Shown: positions 59,228-64,000 of the stretch, one piece after another | Position numbering within the stretch: the first letter of the stretch is position 1 | How the letters are laid out: each line of letters opens with the position of its first letter | Assembly (NCBI GenBank): GCA_018136815.1 | Contig: CM030942.1 | Coordinates: forward strand, 352,151 to 416,150 | Direction: 5' to 3' | DNA from: Isochrysis galbana | Lineage: Eukaryota > Haptophyta > Isochrysidales > Isochrysidaceae | DNA: 64,000 nucleotides | Notes under the pieces: generated by a model | What the model was told of the DNA's origin: nothing | The model's input: only the letters and a program-made list of their open reading frames with translations | Databases searched by the model: none | Made by a program: the position numbers and the translations under genes

Positions 59228-62200
59228 ATGAAGTCGTCTCGCCACCTCGCTCCCTCTCTCTCTCTCGGCCTCTCGCCCGTGCGCCCTGTGGCGGAGGTGG
59301 GTGCGGCGGTGCGGGCAAGACCGACGGAGTTCGATGCACCCCATGCTGCCGGCCACGCCATCCCCCTGAGCGCCATTTACCTTGGGAGCAACGGGAGCGA
59401 AGAGGTGCTCACCGATGGATCGGTGCTCCATCGGCTCTCTCTCTCTTGCTCCTCGTGCTCGTGGCTGAGCGTCGAGCTGACGGGCGTGCGCTTGCGGCGG
59501 GGGGAGCGCCTCTTTGTCCACGGCGAACGGGGCGTCGGCGCGCAGGGCGCGTACGAGCGAGAGGGGATGGCGGAGCTTGCCGACGGGAGGCTCTCCACAC
59601 CGCCCATACCAGGCACGCTGCTCGTGCTCGAGGTGCACACACCGCCGGAGCACGCGCGGGAGCCGCTGGCGGTGGAGGTGGTTGGTGCGATCGTCGGCAC
59701 GAGCGTCGGATTCGGTCTCGCCGCCCTTGCCACACGCAATGTCGAGAGCCTCCAGCTGGCTGCGGAGACAGCACAGCAGGGCGAGCCAATGGCGCAGACG
59801 GTCGAGCTGCCTTGGCTGCAGGTTGTGCTCGACCGCGCCGCCGCAGGCGCAACCGACGAGCAGGGACGCATGCAGAACGACGGGTCCTGGGGTCGCTCGC
59901 TCACCGCCCTGCGCGACGCGCCGTTGTCCAGCGCCGTGGGGACGGGCGGGGAGTGCATGGTCGACGTCAGCTGTGAGCCGATTTGGGCTGACGTGGCTAG
60001 AGGCGTCGTTGCGGTACTCATCCAAGGAGGACTGTGCACCGGCTCGCTCATCAACACGCGCGGTGAGCCTATGCCCGACGAATCTGGCGCGACGGGCCCA
60101 TTGCTCCTCACCGGTTTCCACTGCGTACGCGACTTGGTCGAGCAACGGATCGCAGCAGGATGGAGGGATGGCGCGGCAGGCTCCTTTGTGCCTGCCACCG
60201 TCATTTACAATTGGCGCTCACCAGGTTGCGCTCACCCGCAGGCGCCCGAGTCGTGGCGCGGGAGCGGGCTCCAGGCGACATATGGTGCCGTGCTCGTCGC
60301 CTATGCCAATGACTCTGACGTGGCACTGCTGCGCTTGGCAGCGCCACCACCAGCTGCCTACCGTGTGCGGCTCAACGGATGGAACGCTGGCCCCACGCCG
60401 CCGCAGCACTGTGCGACCATCCACCACCCGGGCGGCGACCTGCAGAAGCTGGCGATATCCTTCTCGCCGCCCGTCTCCTCACTCTTCTGCCCCGGCTGCT
60501 GTACTCCGGACGGCCAGCGTGTCGTCCCCACGCAGCGGTGCTGGCGTCAGCCCGAGTGGCTCGTGCACCGCTATGACATCGGCTCCTCGTCGCACGGCTC
60601 GAGTGGTGCCCCACTGTTCGATGACCACGGGCTCGTTATTGGCCAAATGCACGGCGGTTTCGCAACATGCGCCCATCCCAGGGACGATTTTTTTGGCCAG
60701 CTATCCCGTGCGTACAACAACAGCCTCCGATACGAACAGCCCATGCGCGCCTCAATGTTGTGGCCACACATCGACCCGCAGCCCGACGGCTCGCTGAGGA
60801 TGCAGGGCGCCGACGCATCCCCGGAGAGCTCGCGCCTCTTCGTTTCGCCCCCAGCGCTGCGCGTGTGGAGCGCCGCATACACCGCTGGCCACACGCTGCG
60901 TCTGCGAAAGGGCGCCTGGTTTTCGGCGCCGCTCCATTTGGCACTCACGCAGCGCCCGCACGCAGAAGTCACGGTGACGCTCATTTTGCGAGAGGGGGCG
61001 GAGAAGGCAATCGAGCTTAGCCAGAGTGTTCTCGTCTTCACCCCGTCGGAGTGGTATGTCCCGGCTGTCGTCTCCCTCCGAGCTCACTCTAACGCCACCA
61101 ACGGCGCCGCTCTCTGGATCGACGTGTCATCGGCCGATGACGCGTACAACGGCGTAACTCCCCCACCGTTCGCAATTATGTCGGTACCAAATGAAGTGGG
61201 ATCGGCAGCTCTCTGCACGGCGGGTACCCCGGAGCCCGCTGACTCCAGCTTCGTGCGGCTAGGCCTCGATGAGCCAACAGTACTAGCGGTTGGTTCCGGC
61301 GCGCAACTCTACCGGGAGCTTTCGAGCCCGAACGGCTGCCCATCTGCGGAAGAGGCCACGTTGGTCCCAACCGCACAGCGCGCAGCTCTTGCGTCCACCG
61401 GGCCCACTGCGGTGCTCCTGCCCGCGGGCCGGTACGCACTGAGTGGTGGCGGGTGGCGAGCTGAGATCGCCCCCGATCGTGTCTGCTCAACACTGTGGAG
61501 CGCCGCCTCCGCGCACACGCTCACGTGCGGCGCAACGCTTAGTGGCGCGGGCGAAGGGGCTTCCACGCCATTGTCGGTCGCCCCGCCTCAATGGATCGCG
61601 GAGGCAGTGGGCGCTCATATGATTGGTGAGGGATCCGCGACTCCCCCTCTAGTTGATATCGACGGTGACGGGCGAATGGAGCGCATTTTCCGCTTCCGCC
61701 TACCCGCACACGTCTCGGCATTTTCAATCGACTCGTGCGGTTCAGTGACCGACGCGCGCCTCCGGGTCTTCCGAGGCTGCCCGTGGCAAATGCGCGCCAA
61801 CTCCACCACGAGCGGCGCGAAGCCTCTGCTGGCTCGGCCTGTGGCAGCCGACGGAGACAGCGGCACGCTTGCGACGTGTCGCTCGCCTCTGCGAAGCCGG
61901 CGTCTCGCGCGCGGCAACGATGCCGTCATCTCGCGTCGGCAGCCTCTACCTCCGGGTGACTATTGGTTGGTACTCGACTCGGATGCCGAGGAGAACGACA
62001 TCCGCATGGAGTGGACGCTTCGCGCGACGTGCGAGCACCATGTTGGGAACGCTACAGGGTTGAATGCTAGCGCATTCGGCCACCATGATGTTACTAGACC
62101 CCAACGGCTGGATGGCTGCGTGGAGACGACCGTCGATGGCTGTGCCTCATGCACCGGCCTGCCACAGTGCGGTTGGTGTGCTACTAGTCCTAATGAAGGC

Positions 62201-62494
62201 GCGTGTCTGACCGGGCGAGAGGAGGGGCCGCTACTACATGGGTGCGACGGCAGGTGGATGCCATTTGTGGAAATGTGCGGCGTGAGCCGGGCCCTGCCTT
62301 CCCAAGAGCTCGCTCTCGCTGCCACACACGTAGCAAGCGATGGGAATGGTAGTGGGAGTGCTAGGGCGGAGCAGCTTGCGCTCACAGGTGCCTTGCTCGT
62401 GTCGCCCTTGGCGCTTCTTGTGGCAGTGTGGGTGCGATCGAAGAGCGGCGCAGCTCACGGTGGGTCTGTTGCGCGAACCACGCCGATGGTATGA
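59228..62494 (+). CDS. S1 family serine protease (lysyl-endopeptidase-like) with PSI domain and C-terminal anchor
   Basis: 1088 residues, single exon. The trypsin-like core shows CTGSLIN then LLTGFHCV (His298), NDSDVALLRL (Asp364) and GSSSHGSSGAPLFDDHGLVI (Ser459), with cysteine-rich CPGCCTPDGQ between. The spacing and LTxxHC/SHGSSGxPLFD pattern resemble bacterial lysyl endopeptidase (Achromobacter protease I type). The region after ~520 is beta-rich (LTLILREGAEKAIELSQSVL) and holds an EF-hand-like DIDGDGRMERIF, also typical of integrin-like repeats. A PSI-like cysteine cluster follows (GCASCTGLPQCGWC, about 966-980), then a hydrophobic segment LTGALLVSPLALLVAVWV near the C-terminus. Likely a cell-surface or secreted enzyme anchored as type I. 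The N-terminus is a weak signal peptide. Substrate is unknown. Confidence 0.85.
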   Translation: MKSSRHLAPSLSLGLSPVRPVAEVGAAVRARPTEFDAPHAAGHAIPLSAIYLGSNGSEEVLTDGSVLHRLSLSCSSCSWLSVELTGVRLRRGERLFVHGERGVGAQGAYEREGMAELADGRLSTPPIPGTLLVLEVHTPPEHAREPLAVEVVGAIVGTSVGFGLAALATRNVESLQLAAETAQQGEPMAQTVELPWLQVVLDRAAAGATDEQGRMQNDGSWGRSLTALRDAPLSSAVGTGGECMVDVSCEPIWADVARGVVAVLIQGGLCTGSLINTRGEPMPDESGATGPLLLTGFHCVRDLVEQRIAAGWRDGAAGSFVPATVIYNWRSPGCAHPQAPESWRGSGLQATYGAVLVAYANDSDVALLRLAAPPPAAYRVRLNGWNAGPTPPQHCATIHHPGGDLQKLAISFSPPVSSLFCPGCCTPDGQRVVPTQRCWRQPEWLVHRYDIGSSSHGSSGAPLFDDHGLVIGQMHGGFATCAHPRDDFFGQLSRAYNNSLRYEQPMRASMLWPHIDPQPDGSLRMQGADASPESSRLFVSPPALRVWSAAYTAGHTLRLRKGAWFSAPLHLALTQRPHAEVTVTLILREGAEKAIELSQSVLVFTPSEWYVPAVVSLRAHSNATNGAALWIDVSSADDAYNGVTPPPFAIMSVPNEVGSAALCTAGTPEPADSSFVRLGLDEPTVLAVGSGAQLYRELSSPNGCPSAEEATLVPTAQRAALASTGPTAVLLPAGRYALSGGGWRAEIAPDRVCSTLWSAASAHTLTCGATLSGAGEGASTPLSVAPPQWIAEAVGAHMIGEGSATPPLVDIDGDGRMERIFRFRLPAHVSAFSIDSCGSVTDARLRVFRGCPWQMRANSTTSGAKPLLARPVAADGDSGTLATCRSPLRSRRLARGNDAVISRRQPLPPGDYWLVLDSDAEENDIRMEWTLRATCEHHVGNATGLNASAFGHHDVTRPQRLDGCVETTVDGCASCTGLPQCGWCATSPNEGACLTGREEGPLLHGCDGRWMPFVEMCGVSRALPSQELALAATHVASDGNGSGSARAEQLALTGALLVSPLALLVAVWVRSKSGAAHGGSVARTTPMV

Positions 62495-63459
62495 GGCTGC
62501 TCGATTCCTCGTAGCTGCTGAGTCCTTGCTCTCTCGCAAGCACTTGGGGATCATGGCGCGCCACTACGACGGACGACGGACCGCGTACCTACGGCAGTAC
62601 TAGCCTATACAGTCCATCGGCGATCCAAGATCCTTCTCCATTGCCGATCCCTGCATGGTGCACGGCGCGTTCACAAAGCCCAAGTACTAGTATTGCATTA
62701 GCTCATTTATAACGTCGCGTCATTGTATGGCTAGGCAACATGTGCGCATGCGACCGTGTGCTTTTTTCTTTTGGCTTATTGTTTTGGCACTCTCTGGAAC
62801 GGCGGCGCCTCATGGGAGCCCGCACCCGTAAGCCATAGTACATCCGCCTTGTGTGTGCCACGTGCGTATCACGCTCTCTTAATCTGGGCATGCTCCTTGC
62901 AAAAGGCTAAAATACGAGATTATGCACGTCGTCTTGTATGGTTTAGGAGTTGGACAGCGTTCGACGTAGCTCACGTTGCTATAACTATAAAAAAATATTC
63001 TTGAAGGTGCCCGCTATGCTGCTATTGACGCACACCCCTCCGGTATCACACTCGCCATCGCCTAAACCCCACACTCTCCCCCCAGCTCCCGCTACCCCCC
63101 CTACGGGGGGTGGGCCCGCGTGCACTACGACGGGCCAGGCGGGTGGGGGGCGGGGGTTGGGGCAGGCACGCGTCAGCTAAATTCGCCGCTAAACAAACGT
63201 AAACGCACGCGTCGCTTACCTTATTTCTCTTTTTGTTTTGTGGCCCCTGCCTCTTGAGTCGTTTTCGTCTGGCGCCGCGCTTTCGCGGAGCCCGCCTGTC
63301 GCATCGGTCCTCCTGAACAGCGGCTAGCCCAAGAGTGCTCTATCTACTCCCACGCCCCAAGACGCCCTCCCACGCCATACTTGCTCACATACAAGTCCCA
63401 TAACATCTCGTCCGTAGTTTGATCGCGGTGCAGGTACCAATTCTTGCGCACGTGAACGA
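62495..63459. other. Spacer without a recognised gene
   Basis: It contains CCCCCCTACGGGGGGTGGGC near 63096, a short hairpin with a C/G stem. No coding is recognised. Confidence 0.5.
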
Positions 63460-63509
63460 GGCGAAAAGAACTAAAATTAGATTAACATTAACATCAAGAC
63501 ACAATATCT

Positions 63510-63670
63510 ATATACCCATATGACTATAGTCTGATCATAGTCAGTGATTCAAGCTCCCATGCTATGACTAGTAGTCAATAGTCAGAGGGCTATGCATGAC
63601 TAGTAATCTATAGTCAGAGGCTATGGTGTGACTATGACTGCATAGTCAAGGCCCATAGAATGACTAAGAT
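63510..63670 (+). repeat. Cluster of (C)ATAGTCA / TGACTAT words
   Basis: At least nine occurrences in both orientations in 160 bp (TGACTATAGTC, TCATAGTCA, GACTAGTAGTC, CTATAGTCAGAGG twice). It is a degenerate short-palindrome cluster, not a simple tandem. Confidence 0.75.
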
Positions 63671-64000
63671 TGAATCACTTGAATCACGTACAGCCCTGGC
63701 ACACTCAAGCCAAGGCCGGGCGGGGGGCTCGCGCTGCGCGCGCGCTGCTCGCACCTGGCTTCTGGCGCTCGTCTGCGCGCTGCGAGGGGGGGGAGTGCGA
63801 GAACGACCTGGAGGCGAGCGCGGCGAGCGTGAAGGGGCACATCGCGGCAGGCAGCGTGGGGGGGACTTACCTTTGGTGTTTGCCGCGCGAGCACACCCCT
63901 GTGGCAAGCTGGGCTGCCAGAGAGGAGTGGGGGAAGGGGGGGGGGGAGGGGAGCGGCGCGCGGCGGGCCTCCGCGGCCGCTGCAGCGGGTAAGTCCCCGG
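63671..64000. other. GC-rich window edge with two strong donor-like sites
   Basis: GGTAAGTCCCC occurs on the plus strand at 63988 and on the minus strand at about 63872. Either could be the donor of a gene cut by the window edge. The readings are Arg/Ala/Pro-rich without a family, so I call no gene. Confidence 0.3.

Noticed and set aside
63632-63992. Gene at the right edge
   Set aside because: Two GGTAAGT sites in opposite orientations and Arg/Ala-rich readings give no consistent model.

Overview
The window looks like nuclear DNA of a GC-rich, intron-containing unicellular eukaryote, most likely a marine microalga of the haptophyte or pelagophyte kind. The evidence is spliceosomal introns (GT-AG, one probable GC-AG), a kinesin-5, BUD23, an OTU protein, a TBC1D23-like protein, a Kelch protein, a membrane histidine kinase, a secreted S1 protease with a PSI domain, and algal-type hypothetical domains. 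The lineage is an inference and no marker here settles it.

Layout. 0.1-0.6 kb: C-terminal part of a short-chain dehydrogenase. 0.9-4.1 kb: transposon debris (three copies of a ~125-bp repeat, LINE ORF1 and RT pieces, a hAT transposase C-terminus). 4.7-5.5 kb (-): OTU-type cysteine protease. 6.4-9.4 kb: tandem repeats, three fold-back elements, an ankyrin scrap and an algal gene fragment. 9.4-11.4 kb: AT-richer spacer. 11.8-12.6 kb: BUD23. 13-16.3 kb: retroelement fragments. 17.2-21.8 kb: four-exon kinesin-5 with a SAP motif at the tail. 23.8-25.5 kb: a LINE ORF2 remnant split by a complete 1.14-kb insertion with an 18-bp target-site duplication. 26.5-30.8 kb (-): four-exon TBC1D23-like gene with UBA/TS-N and UIM motifs. 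31-33.4 kb: GA minisatellite, then a very long pyrimidine tract. 33.4-34.6 kb: single-pass membrane protein of unknown function. 35.3-41 kb: stacked retroelement starts, a transposon-associated domain protein and a 113-bp-arm inverted repeat. 42.2-43.8 kb: Kelch protein. 44.4-48.2 kb: more retroelement starts and a ~1-kb element with terminal inverted repeats. 48.6-50 kb: 7-bp purine microsatellites. 50.6-52.4 kb: membrane histidine kinase. 53.0-55.8 kb (-): large proline-rich coiled-coil protein. 56.4-57.5 kb (-): LINE derivative. 59.2-62.5 kb: S1 protease with PSI and a C-terminal anchor. 62.5-64 kb: nothing firm.

The host genes do not form a pathway or an operon. They are single genes spread through repeat-rich DNA, and most begin directly after a long strand-biased CT or GA tract. 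The strongest non-gene signal is a retroelement superfamily whose copies keep their 5' ends. Each copy starts with an ~18-20-base hairpin a few bases before an ATG, usually ATGGAGCG. The stem sequence differs between subfamilies, but base-pairing is kept in almost all copies.
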